5,291 nucleotides of DNA from UBA4744 sp035282865 (lineage in GTDB: Bacteria > Actinomycetota > Acidimicrobiia > Spongiisociales > UBA4744). Under the pieces are notes generated by a model. That model made no database searches. It saw only the letters and a program-made list of their open reading frames with translations, and was not told the origin of the DNA. The stretch covers positions 1-5,291 of the forward strand of contig DATEVB010000222.1 in NCBI GenBank assembly GCA_035282865.1. The letters run 5' to 3'. Positions 1 through 4,845 of the stretch are shown piece by piece. The number at the start of each line of letters is the position of its first letter. Positions within the stretch are counted from its first letter, which is position 1. The position numbers were made by a program, and so were the translations under genes.

Positions 1-110
1 AAGCCGACCGACAACGATTGCCCGCGCAGGTTCTCCGTGTACCAGGACGGCCGCGGCAGGGCGCCGGTGGTAGTGGTCTGCAAGGCTTTGTCCTTGGTGG
101 CGACGAACAT
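1..110 (-). CDS. MetE-like (cobalamin-independent methionine synthase family) methyltransferase, N-terminal fragment
   Basis: Only the first 36 codons are inside the window; the gene continues past position 1. The ATG is at 110-108 and is preceded by a good ribosome binding site, GGAGGA, at 125-120 with a 9-nt spacer, so the start is well supported. The peptide opens MFVATKDKALQTTTTGALPR and continues with PSWYTENLRG. The segment T-T-G-(A/S)-(L/Y)-P-R-P-S-W-(Y/F)-T is the usual opening of MetE C-terminal-domain-like proteins, a zinc-dependent fold that transfers a methyl group from a folate or related donor to a thiol. Many actinobacteria carry stand-alone proteins of this type whose substrate is unknown, so methionine synthesis cannot be assumed. 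The zinc ligands lie in the missing part. A weak -10-like TATATC sits on this strand at 176-171, without a clear -35. Family assignment is fairly secure; exact function is open. Confidence 0.75.
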   Translation of the reverse strand, partial: MFVATKDKALQTTTTGALPRPSWYTENLRGQSLSVG

Positions 111-125
111 AGGGCCCGGTCCTCC

Positions 126-574
126 GGCGTTTTGGGTCTGGCCGACAGTCTAGGGTGAACGAGCACAGCCGATATACCTCAAGGATCCACCCACCAGGGG
201 GCAGCCTGTAGCTTCCGACGCCGTCCCCCCGGATCACCCTGTTGTCGGGCGGCAACCAGCATGTGCCCACCTGTCCGGGACCGGCAATTCGGGCGGTTCT
301 CTCAGCTCTGGTCCACCACGCGGCGTGAGGTCGGCTGATGCATCGACTGCGGAGGGATCACCGGATGCGAGGTCGGAGGCATAGGGAGCTGCGCTTGTCT
401 TGGGAACCTCCCCTCGACCACCGCCCGTGCCTGGACTCCCTCAACACGCACCGGTCGGGGCTCGACCCCGACCAGCGCCACTGATGGTGACTGCTGCGAA
501 AATGGAACCACCATACGCTCCGGCTATGACGAAGGACGGTCCCGCCCCCACGGTTGCTCCGGGGTGTGTTGTCG
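126..574. other. Non-coding stretch with no supported gene
   Basis: This 449-bp stretch lies between the stop of the 61-residue zinc-binding gene and the ribosome binding site of the MetE-like gene, both on the minus strand. Open frames exist in it (for example minus 514-302 and plus 400-783), but they lack convincing binding sites or recognisable domains, and the plus frame runs antisense through the zinc-binding gene. What can be seen is a perfect 8-bp hairpin at 453-473, a G5/C5 pairing between 197-201 and 225-229 with a long loop, and a weak TATATC (minus, 176-171) that could be a -10 for the MetE-like gene. The minus frame at 514 carries a short ComM-like string, described under findings. 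No tRNA or known riboswitch core was convincing. It may be decayed coding sequence. Confidence 0.5.
453..473. repeat. Perfect 8-bp hairpin with 5-nt loop
   Basis: GGTCGGGG (453-460) pairs completely with CCCCGACC (466-473) across the loop CTCGA. Seven of the eight pairs are G-C, so it would be very stable as RNA on either strand. No T-run follows on either side, so it does not meet the criteria for a classical intrinsic terminator, although it lies about 100 nt downstream of the minus-strand gene ending at 575 and could slow polymerase or protect a 3' end. It could also be an operator or chance in GC-rich DNA. Confidence 0.5.
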
Positions 575-760
575 TCAGCTCACCTTCACGAAGTTCGACA
601 GGGGATGGTCCGCCCAGGGGTCCTCGACGAGGACAACCCTCCGTCCCTGGCCGATTTGGAGAAGCCCGCAGCCGATACAGACCTTCCGGGTCAATCCGGC
701 CCCGATGCCGTGTTCCCGGAAACTGTGGTTGTCCCTGCAGATCTTACGCTTGTCGGCCAT
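575..760 (-). CDS. Small putative zinc-binding protein (CxxxH...CxxC), 61 residues
   Basis: I do not recognise a named family. The chosen start is the ATG at 760-758, because AGGAG at 774-770 lies 9 nt upstream; in-frame ATGs at 769 and 790 are possible but the first abuts that site and the second lies upstream of it. The protein begins MADKRKICRDNHSFREHG. Cys8 and His12 (C-x3-H) and Cys28 and Cys31 (C-x2-C, in RKVCIGCG) are placed like the four ligands of a small zinc ribbon or knuckle, the second pair in the typical C-x2-C-G turn. The C-terminal half (RRVVLVEDPWADHPL) has no further motif. No signal peptide or membrane segment is visible, so it is likely cytoplasmic. It is transcribed divergently from the plus-strand gene at 924, with 163 nt between starts, so the two may share control. 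Such proteins often bind nucleic acid or a protein partner, but no function can be assigned from this sequence. Confidence 0.6.
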   Translation of the reverse strand: MADKRKICRDNHSFREHGIGAGLTRKVCIGCGLLQIGQGRRVVLVEDPWADHPLSNFVKVS

Positions 761-866
761 ATGTGCCATCTCCTGTTGCTTGAAGTACACATCGGCACGG
801 CAGGCTCCTAAATCGAGCGGAGTTTCTCTTTCGCCCGGAATGACTACTCACCGGTGTCCTGGGTCT

Positions 867-895
867 TTGGGGCTACCCGAGATCGAAACTACAAT
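867..895 (+). promoter_or_regulatory. Sigma-70-type promoter for the 924-2262 operon
   Basis: TTGGGG at 867-872 (matching the TTG of TTGACA) and TACAAT at 890-895 (5 of 6 to TATAAT) are separated by 17 nt, the optimal spacing. Transcription would begin near 902, giving a leader of about 20 nt before the ribosome binding site GGAGG at 914-918. It sits in the only AT-richer patch of this region, immediately upstream of the first gene of the plus-strand pair. An 8-bp palindrome, CACCGGTG at 849-856, lies just upstream of the -35. Confidence 0.5.
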
Positions 896-911
896 GATGT
901 AACTATCGATC
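881..911. promoter_or_regulatory. Operator-like inverted repeat centred on the -10 region
   Basis: GATCGA (881-886) and TCGATC (906-911) are perfect inverted copies. Counted over 10-nt half-sites (881-890 and 902-911), 8 of 10 positions are symmetric. The centre falls at 896, at the downstream edge of the TACAAT box, so a dimeric repressor bound here would block polymerase. This is read directly from the sequence; the regulator is unknown and no transcription-factor gene lies in the window. Confidence 0.35.
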
Positions 912-923
912 CCGGAGGGGCCA

Positions 924-1307
924 TTGGCGCTGGCGATGCAGACCGAATCCACCGAAATCGCGAATGTACTGGCGGCCTGTGCCCGGGCGTACGCGGCTCG
1001 CCGGGTCAACATTGAGACGCTCGACGCCGTCGAGTTACGGACAGGGCGAGATCAGGGAGGGCGGCTGCACGGCATCGTCGCCCACGGGGAGAACCGAATC
1101 GAGTGCGTCATCTCCCGCGACGCCGACATTTCCCTCTACCCCGCCACGCTGGACAGCTTGGCCCTAGGGGGCTGGGACGTGTGGGCGCTCGTGCCGACCG
1201 ACATGCTGGGTCCGGCCCATCGTTATCTGCGGGGCGTGGCCGTGACCCTGCAGCCGTGGTGGGACACCGGGACGGGTATTCTCTTCGGCCGACCAGAGAT
1301 GCCGTGA
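924..1307 (+). CDS. Unrecognised 127-residue protein, first gene of the HAD operon
   Basis: I do not recognise this family. The TTG at 924 is preferred as start because GGAGG (914-918) lies 5 nt upstream; the in-frame ATG at 936 would be 17 nt away, and using it would shorten the protein by four residues. The N-terminal 35 residues are Ala- and Glu-rich and probably helical (TEIANVLAACARAYAARRVN). The rest looks like alternating beta-strands and turns, with HGIVAHGENRIECVI, then GGWDVWALVPTDMLG and a terminal VTLQPWWDTGTGILFGRPEM. The central string suggests a small alpha/beta or beta-barrel cytoplasmic protein. There is one cysteine at residue 19 and one near 61, with no metal-binding arrangement. 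No signal peptide or membrane segment is seen. It ends 1 nt before the ATG of the HAD hydrolase, so the two are very probably co-translated and may act together. The strong binding site, promoter and tight junction make it a real gene. Confidence 0.65.
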   Translation: MALAMQTESTEIANVLAACARAYAARRVNIETLDAVELRTGRDQGGRLHGIVAHGENRIECVISRDADISLYPATLDSLALGGWDVWALVPTDMLGPAHRYLRGVAVTLQPWWDTGTGILFGRPEMP

Positions 1308-1308
1308 G

Positions 1309-2262
1309 ATGCCCGCCCCACTCTATACCCAGACAACCATCGCCTTCATTTGGGATTTCGACCGGACCCTGATCCCGGGGAACCAGCAGGATCCTATCTT
1401 CGAAGCATACGGGATCGACGGTTCGCAGTTCTGGGCGGAGGTCGACGGCCTGGTGAGCTACTACGGGGAGCGAGGGATCACGATCGGGCGCGATTCGGCC
1501 TATCTCGGGCACATCTTGACCTATGTGAAGGAAGGGAAGTTCCCCGGATTGACCCGCCGGCGGCTGCGGGAGCTAGGCGCCCAACTCGAGGTGAGCCCGG
1601 GTATCCCGGAATTCTTTGCCACCACGAGGAGCCGTATGGCTGAAGTCACCGACTACGCCCACGAGGGCATCGATGTTGAGCACTACGTCGTGTCGACCGG
1701 CATCCGCTCGATGATCGAAGGAAGCCCGATCGGAGGGATCATCGACGGGGTCTGGGCAAACGATTTCATCGAACGACCGGCCCCGCCCGGCTACCTCGAG
1801 ACGCTCGCCATCGAGAACGGGACCCATCCGATAAGCATGCTCGGTTACATGATCGACAACACGTCGAAGACTCGCGCCGTGTTCGAGATCAACAAAGGCG
1901 TCAACCGCAACGCGGGTATCGACGTCAACGCCCTGATGGCGGAGGAGCAACGCCGAGTCCCCATCCGCAACATGATCTACATCGCCGATGGACCAAGTGA
2001 TGTCCCGGTGTTCTCCATTCTCAACCGTCAGGGCGGCAAGACACTCGGCGTGTACACGACCGAACCGGGCAACAACTTCCGCCAGGTCAAGCAATTGCAG
2101 ACCCAGGGTCGTATTCAGGGCATGGCCAAGGCTGATTACCGCCCGGGCGAGGCTGCCTACCTCTGGTTGATCGACTCGCTGGATCAGATAGCCGACGAGA
2201 TCGTCACCAATCGCCGATCGGCCTTCGCCGAGATCCCCCGCGCCCCCGGCCACGTCGATTAG
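1309..2262 (+). CDS. HAD-superfamily hydrolase (phosphatase-like), 317 residues
   Basis: All four motifs of the haloacid dehalogenase superfamily are present in order. Motif I is WDFDRTL, with the nucleophile Asp16 and the acid/base Asp18. Motif II is the Ser129-Thr130 pair after the strand HYVV. Motif III is probably Lys187 in NTSKTRAVFEIN. Motif IV is YIADGPSDVPVF, with Asp227 and Asp231 as Mg2+ ligands. These residues form an aspartyl-phosphate intermediate during phosphoryl hydrolysis, so a small-molecule phosphatase is the best guess; the substrate is unknown. About 110 residues separate motifs I and II, leaving room for a helical C1-type cap (roughly residues 25-105), the arrangement of phosphoserine-phosphatase-like enzymes. 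The segment DVNALMAEEQRR (205-216) before motif IV is an insertion I cannot place. No membrane segment or signal peptide is seen. The ATG follows the stop of the upstream gene by 1 nt and has only a weak binding site (CAGAGA), which suggests coupled translation. Confidence 0.85.
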   Translation: MPAPLYTQTTIAFIWDFDRTLIPGNQQDPIFEAYGIDGSQFWAEVDGLVSYYGERGITIGRDSAYLGHILTYVKEGKFPGLTRRRLRELGAQLEVSPGIPEFFATTRSRMAEVTDYAHEGIDVEHYVVSTGIRSMIEGSPIGGIIDGVWANDFIERPAPPGYLETLAIENGTHPISMLGYMIDNTSKTRAVFEINKGVNRNAGIDVNALMAEEQRRVPIRNMIYIADGPSDVPVFSILNRQGGKTLGVYTTEPGNNFRQVKQLQTQGRIQGMAKADYRPGEAAYLWLIDSLDQIADEIVTNRRSAFAEIPRAPGHVD

Positions 2263-2264
2263 CC

Positions 2265-2494
2265 CTGTTGGCCACGGTCTGCTGCGCCATGAGATCGCCG
2301 GGATCCGGAGACACATCCGCCCCCGAACAGAATGCGCGGCCGGATCCGGTGATGATCGACACACGATTGTCGGAAGATTCGAAGTCCCGGAACGCCTCCC
2401 CCGAGCGGCTCCAACCGTCCGGAGGAATCGCATGATTCGGATCGGGGCGGATGGTCAGAGTCCGGGTCAAGTCGCGGACGTCGACAGTGATCGT
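2265..2494 (-). pseudogene. Crotonase (enoyl-CoA hydratase/isomerase) remnant, N-terminal part only
   Basis: Reading down from about 2494, this strand encodes VDVRDLTRTLTIRPDPNHAI, then EAFRDFESSDNRVSIITGSG and RAFCSGADVSPDPGDLMA. The order of (T/V)LTI-RP-D-x-x-NAI, then EAFxxF-x-x-D-x-xVxIITGxGRAFCSGAD, is the diagnostic N-terminus of crotonases, including the first oxyanion-hole segment GRAFCSGAD. The usual protein is about 250-280 residues, whereas here similarity stops near VANRANR (about 2265), just where the oppositely oriented HAD gene ends. The frame then runs into that gene and stops at 2204. The second oxyanion-hole region and the C-terminal helices are missing. No ATG or GTG with a binding site lies at the expected start: only a TTG at 2470, or ACG at 2494-2492 where an ATG could once have been. 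The Leu-Asn usually before RP-D also looks altered. I read it as a truncated, dead gene. Confidence 0.65.
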
Positions 2495-2597
2495 GCCTCA
2501 GCGTGGGAGACCGCTGAGTTCTTCGCTTGCCGCCCATAGGAAAATCCCCGGACTCGCCCCCAGCGAATGACCGGGACAAGGACGCAGAGCCAATACC

Positions 2598-2720
2598 ATG
2601 GCGGCCATGGGATTGAACCCTTTCCGGGAACAAAGGAAAACGCTGATCGACGTGGCAATGATGGTCGTGGCGATTGCCGCGGCAGTGGCGGTGGTGTTGT
2701 GGGCAATTCTTTCCAACTAG
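2598..2720 (+). CDS. Small single-pass membrane protein, 40 residues
   Basis: The protein starts MAAMGLNPFREQRKTL and continues with one hydrophobic helix, about residues 16-38, rich in Ala and Val and ending in LWAILSN. The positive charges (Arg10, Arg13, Lys14) lie before the helix, so the N-terminus should be cytoplasmic with almost nothing outside. The inner ATG at 2607, giving MGLNPFREQRK, is an equally good or better start; neither has a strong ribosome binding site (AAGGAC at 2579-2584 is 13 nt from the first ATG). Short proteins beginning MG(F/L)NPFR-x-(Q/H)-R followed by one helix are, as I recall, common next to zinc-binding small proteins in actinobacteria; I could not check this. 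The frame overlaps the following gene by 22 nt. Function is unknown; it may anchor or assist a partner at the membrane. Confidence 0.55.
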   Translation: MAAMGLNPFREQRKTLIDVAMMVVAIAAAVAVVLWAILSN

Positions 2721-2911
2721 ACGAGATCGTCACACCCGTCCAGCCCTACGCGGCTCGCAAGCGCTACGCCTGTCCCGGCTGCAACGGCTCCATTGAGCCG
2801 GGTGCCTTTCACCTGGTCGTCATCCCCGAACACGCCCCCGACCTGCGCCGACACTGGCATCATGGGTGCTGGTTCAAGGAGCAGCGCCGGCGCCGGCGCC
2901 CTCTCCGCTGA
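2699..2911 (+). CDS. Small putative zinc-binding protein (CxxC...HxxC), 70 residues
   Basis: The conserved-looking part runs from QLDEIVTPVQPYAARKRYAC to the end. Cys25 and Cys28 (CPGC) and, after a loop, His54 and Cys57 (HWHHGC) make a C-x2-C...H-x2-C set suited to bind one zinc ion in a treble-clef or zinc-ribbon fold. Between them FHLVVIPEHAPDLRRHWH looks like a beta-hairpin leading into a helix. The tail is a run of five arginines, suggesting contact with nucleic acid or acidic lipid head groups. The only in-frame start close to this region is GTG at 2699, inside the end of the membrane-protein gene; the 22-nt overlap suggests translational coupling. An earlier in-frame start would add 44 low-complexity residues that are a shadow of that gene. 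The stop lies 5 nt from the stop of the convergent yraN. Function is unknown. Confidence 0.65.
   Translation: MGNSFQLDEIVTPVQPYAARKRYACPGCNGSIEPGAFHLVVIPEHAPDLRRHWHHGCWFKEQRRRRRPLR
2884..2899. repeat. 16-bp perfect GC palindrome at the convergent gene junction
   Basis: GCGCCGGCGCCGGCGC is its own reverse complement and lies in the arginine-rich tail of the plus-strand gene, just before the facing stop codons at 2909-2911 and 2919-2917. As RNA it could fold back only as a short, tight stem, and no T-run follows on either side. It might contribute to termination of both converging transcripts, but it is also explained by CGC/CGG arginine codons. Confidence 0.35.
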
Positions 2912-2916
2912 CCCTC

Positions 2917-3243
2917 TCAGGCGACGTCCGGTACCCACCGGATGGCAACTCCCGACGGCCCGATCGAAATCGCAACCAGATCGACCCTCGGAATCCCCAG
3001 CCGGTTGGCGAGGCGCCTCACTTGTGCCGCCTTTGGCCGGGTAAAGGCGAAGGAGGGATCATCGAGTCCACCGGTCTGAACGGTCTTGACTTCAATCGCA
3101 ACCCGCAGTTCTCCGAATGCAACTACGAGATCTATCTCACCGCGCCCGACTCGCACGTTTCGTGCGACGAGATGGGCTCGGCGGCCCATGAGGAACCGGG
3201 CAGCCAGAGATTCACCGGCGGCAGCCAGTTCCCGCCGATTCAG
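2917..3243 (-). CDS. yraN: YraN/UPF0102 family nuclease-like protein, 108 residues
   Basis: The protein shows the full UPF0102 pattern: a G-E-x-x-A-A-R helix at residues 10-16, RNVRVGRGEIDLVV at 28-41, and IEVKT at 50-54. Glu36, Asp38, Glu51 and Lys53 correspond to the PD-(D/E)xK-like acidic and lysine residues of this fold, related to Holliday-junction resolvases. Biochemical function remains uncertain in the family; DNA processing is the usual guess. The family usually starts five to eight residues before the G-E pair, and the only codon there is CTG at 3243-3241. It overlaps the preceding stop codon as CTGA. The next upstream ATGs (3345 and 3339) would add more than 30 residues that merely shadow the DUF2469 gene. 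A CTG start with a 4-nt overlap therefore fits best, and implies coupled translation with DUF2469. comM, which commonly follows yraN in actinobacteria, is not here. Confidence 0.85.
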   Translation of the reverse strand: MNRRELAAAGESLAARFLMGRRAHLVARNVRVGRGEIDLVVAFGELRVAIEVKTVQTGGLDDPSFAFTRPKAAQVRRLANRLGIPRVDLVAISIGPSGVAIRWVPDVA

Positions 3244-3536
3244 AGTTGCACACCCGGCTCCAGTTCTTCGATGTTCACGTCTCTGAACGTGAGCACTCGA
3301 ACCCTCTTCAGGAACCGGGCCGGTCGGTACATGTCCCATACCCAAGCATCCTCGAGCTCGACCTCGAAGTGCACCGACCCGTCCTCCTGGTGTTTGTTCA
3401 GCGTGACATGATTGGCCAGGTAGAAGCGACGTTCGGTCTCGACCACGTACCGAAACATGGCAAGCACATCCCGGTACTCTTTGTAGATCTGAAGCTCGAC
3501 TTCAGATTCGTATCGCTCGAGGTCTTCTTCGTTCAT
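3240..3536 (-). CDS. DUF2469 family protein, 98 residues
   Basis: The sequence matches the actinobacterial DUF2469 family along its whole length: NEEDLERYESEVELQIYKEY at residues 2-21, then YVVETERRFYLAN, then DAWVWDMYRPARF and VRVLTFRDVNIEEL. Its function is unknown. It is small, acidic and without membrane segments, so probably cytoplasmic. The ATG at 3536 is chosen because family members begin with M-x-x-(E/D)-DLE-(K/R)-YE; GAGAG lies just upstream. An in-frame ATG at 3590 would add 18 residues (MIADIESEVARTR...) and cannot be excluded, though its binding site is weak. The gene lies in the usual trmD-rplS-lepB-(rnhB)-DUF2469-yraN order and ends in a 4-nt overlap with yraN. The 264-nt gap on its upstream side suggests it may have its own promoter. 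Confidence 0.9.
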   Translation of the reverse strand: MNEEDLERYESEVELQIYKEYRDVLAMFRYVVETERRFYLANHVTLNKHQEDGSVHFEVELEDAWVWDMYRPARFLKRVRVLTFRDVNIEELEPGVQL

Positions 3537-3800
3537 CTCATGACTCTCGGATCGGGTACGCGCGACTTCACTCTCGATATCGGCGATCATAACGTCTTAG
3601 CTGAGCTTGTTGCGTTTCCGTCCGAGGTTGCACCCAGTTCTACCTTCCGGGTGTGACACCGGACCGTTCTGGTTTCGTCGGGCAATCGGCCGTCGGCTGC
3701 CACCACTAAGGCACCAGCCCTGGGAACGATCGCCGACCAGAGGTGAACCGGGAGGCGTCAAAGCCGGCGAATCTCTGAGCACGGCCAACGACCGGGGACG
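3537..3800. other. Gap between lepB and DUF2469 where rnhB is usually found
   Basis: The 264 bp carry no recognisable gene. RNase HII would show a G-(I/V)-D-E-(A/V)-GRG motif near its start; none is seen in either direction, and the longest frames (minus 3788-3597, plus 3607-3804) are Pro/Arg-rich without domain signs. The only symmetrical site is GGTGTGACACC at 3650-3660, an 11-bp palindrome about 115 nt upstream of the DUF2469 start that could be an operator. No good -35/-10 pair, terminator with T-run or tRNA fold was found. Confidence 0.5.
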
Positions 3801-4460
3801 CTAAAGGCCACCCCAACGGTCGACGGGCCATACCCGAACGAAGGCGCGACCAACGATCGAGTCCGTCTCGATAGGACCGAAGCGCCGGCTGTCCTGGCTG
3901 CGGGGACGATTGTCACCCATCACGAACACCATTCCGTCGGGAACACTCACAGGCCCAAAATCGAGCATGAACGCCGATTCGTCGAGGTAAGGCTCATCGA
4001 TCGGCACACCGTCGATCAGCACTTGATCATCTTTGACCTCGAGTTCCTGCCCCCCAACCGCTATCACCCGCTTGATCAAGTCCTCGACGGCCGGCGTCCT
4101 CAAGCCCAGCGACTCAGCGACATTACGAACGATGGCTTGGAGCAGTGGTTCGGTTTCCTCCTCAACCCCGAACGGCGGATCGAACACCACGATGTCGCCC
4201 TGTTCAGGGTCACCGAAAAGGTAGCTCAGCTTGTTGACCAGAACCCGGTCGTTGATCTCCAAGGTGTGAATCATCGACCCGGAAGGTATCCAGAATGCCT
4301 GCACGAGGAAGGTCTTGATGAGAACCGCTACCACCAGGGCGACCAGCACCAGAATCGGCAGTTCGAGGAGGAATGGCGTTTTCTTCCTGGCCGGCGTGCC
4401 GGGCGACGCTGGCGCCGCTCCGAATTCATCGGGGTCGAGAGGGACGGTGGGCTCGGTCAC
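3801..4460 (-). CDS. lepB: Signal peptidase I, 219 residues
   Basis: This membrane enzyme cuts signal peptides from exported proteins on the outer face of the cytoplasmic membrane. A cytoplasmic, acidic and Pro-rich head (1-28) precedes one transmembrane helix, about 30-52. Box B is IPSGSMIHTL, with nucleophile Ser62. Box D is LIKRVIAVGG, with general base Lys130. Box E is MGDNRPRSQDSRRFG at 181-195. Length and single-helix layout fit actinobacterial enzymes. Two positions are unusual: His65 stands where most family members have Pro (PSGSM-x-PTL), and box D ends GGQ rather than the common PGD. Catalytic residues are intact, so it should be active. The start is GTG at 4460, 37 nt after the rplS stop, with a weak site (GGTGAG) and no competing ATG in frame. 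It is part of the trmD-rplS operon. Confidence 0.93.
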   Translation of the reverse strand: MTEPTVPLDPDEFGAAPASPGTPARKKTPFLLELPILVLVALVVAVLIKTFLVQAFWIPSGSMIHTLEINDRVLVNKLSYLFGDPEQGDIVVFDPPFGVEEETEPLLQAIVRNVAESLGLRTPAVEDLIKRVIAVGGQELEVKDDQVLIDGVPIDEPYLDESAFMLDFGPVSVPDGMVFVMGDNRPRSQDSRRFGPIETDSIVGRAFVRVWPVDRWGGL

Positions 4461-4497
4461 TGGTGCATCTCACCACAGGCTCTGCGAGCCGAGCCCT

Positions 4498-4839
4498 TCA
4501 GCGCTGCTCTTTGATGCGAGCGGCCTTGCCGACCCGGTGACGGAGGTAGTACAGCTTGGCCCGCCGTACATCGCCCTTCCGGACGACTTCGATCTTGTGA
4601 ATTATCGGGGCATGGACCGGAAAGACTCGTTCGACGCCAACGCCGAAACTGACCTTCCGCACCGTGCACATGTCGTTGACGCCTCCGCCCTTCCGGGCGA
4701 TGACGACACCCTCGAAGACCTGCACCCGCTCGCGCCCGCCCTCGACGACTCGCACGTGCACCCGCACGGTATCGCCGCCCTTGAATTCGGGAATGTCGTC
4801 GCGCACATGCGCGCTCTCGAGCTGATCGAGCTTGTTCAT
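4498..4839 (-). CDS. rplS: 50S ribosomal protein L19, 113 residues
   Basis: L19 lies at the interface of the 30S and 50S subunits and forms part of an intersubunit bridge. The typical features are all present: MNKLDQLESAHVRDDIPEF, FKGGDTVRVHVRVVEGGRER, VQVFEGVVIARKGGGVND, TVRKVSFGVGVERVFPVHAP, IHKIEVVRKGDVRRAKLYYL, and a basic tail. Length is normal. The ATG at 4839 follows a strong binding site, AAGGAG at 4851-4846, by 6 nt. A long in-frame extension to 5169 exists but is a shadow of trmD. The gene is 76 nt downstream of trmD and 37 nt upstream of lepB, the usual ribosomal/tRNA-modification operon. Confidence 0.97.
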   Translation of the reverse strand: MNKLDQLESAHVRDDIPEFKGGDTVRVHVRVVEGGRERVQVFEGVVIARKGGGVNDMCTVRKVSFGVGVERVFPVHAPIIHKIEVVRKGDVRRAKLYYLRHRVGKAARIKEQR

Positions 4840-4845
4840 CGGGAA

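Noticed and set aside
240..300. A possible S-adenosylmethionine riboswitch core on the plus strand (GGCAACC followed by GTGCC near 251-271).
   Set aside because: The strings resemble parts of SAM-I/SAM-IV cores, but the P1 helix and remaining conserved bases are not found, and the strand is opposite to the MetE-like gene, with no plus-strand gene nearby to regulate.
400..902. Overlapping plus-strand frames (400-783, 554-811, 564-902).
   Set aside because: They are rich in Pro, Arg and Ser, overlap each other and run antisense to the small zinc-binding gene, with no binding sites or domains.
1573..2433. A 286-codon open frame on the minus strand opposite the HAD gene.
   Set aside because: It mirrors the HAD coding frame in GC-rich DNA, has no recognisable domain, and the plus-strand protein has all four HAD motifs.
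1732..3065. A 14-base direct repeat, GGAGGGATCATCGA, at 1732-1745 and 3052-3065.
   Set aside because: One copy is coding in the HAD gene and the other is antisense in yraN. The flanks do not match, so chance in similar GC-rich codons is the simplest explanation.
3597..3804. Frames of about 65 codons on both strands in the lepB-DUF2469 gap, considered as rnhB remnants or a small gene.
   Set aside because: No RNase HII motif or other domain is visible, and neither frame has a convincing binding site.
4023..4514. A 163-codon plus-strand frame opposite lepB.
   Set aside because: It is antisense to a clear signal peptidase gene and shows no domain or binding site.
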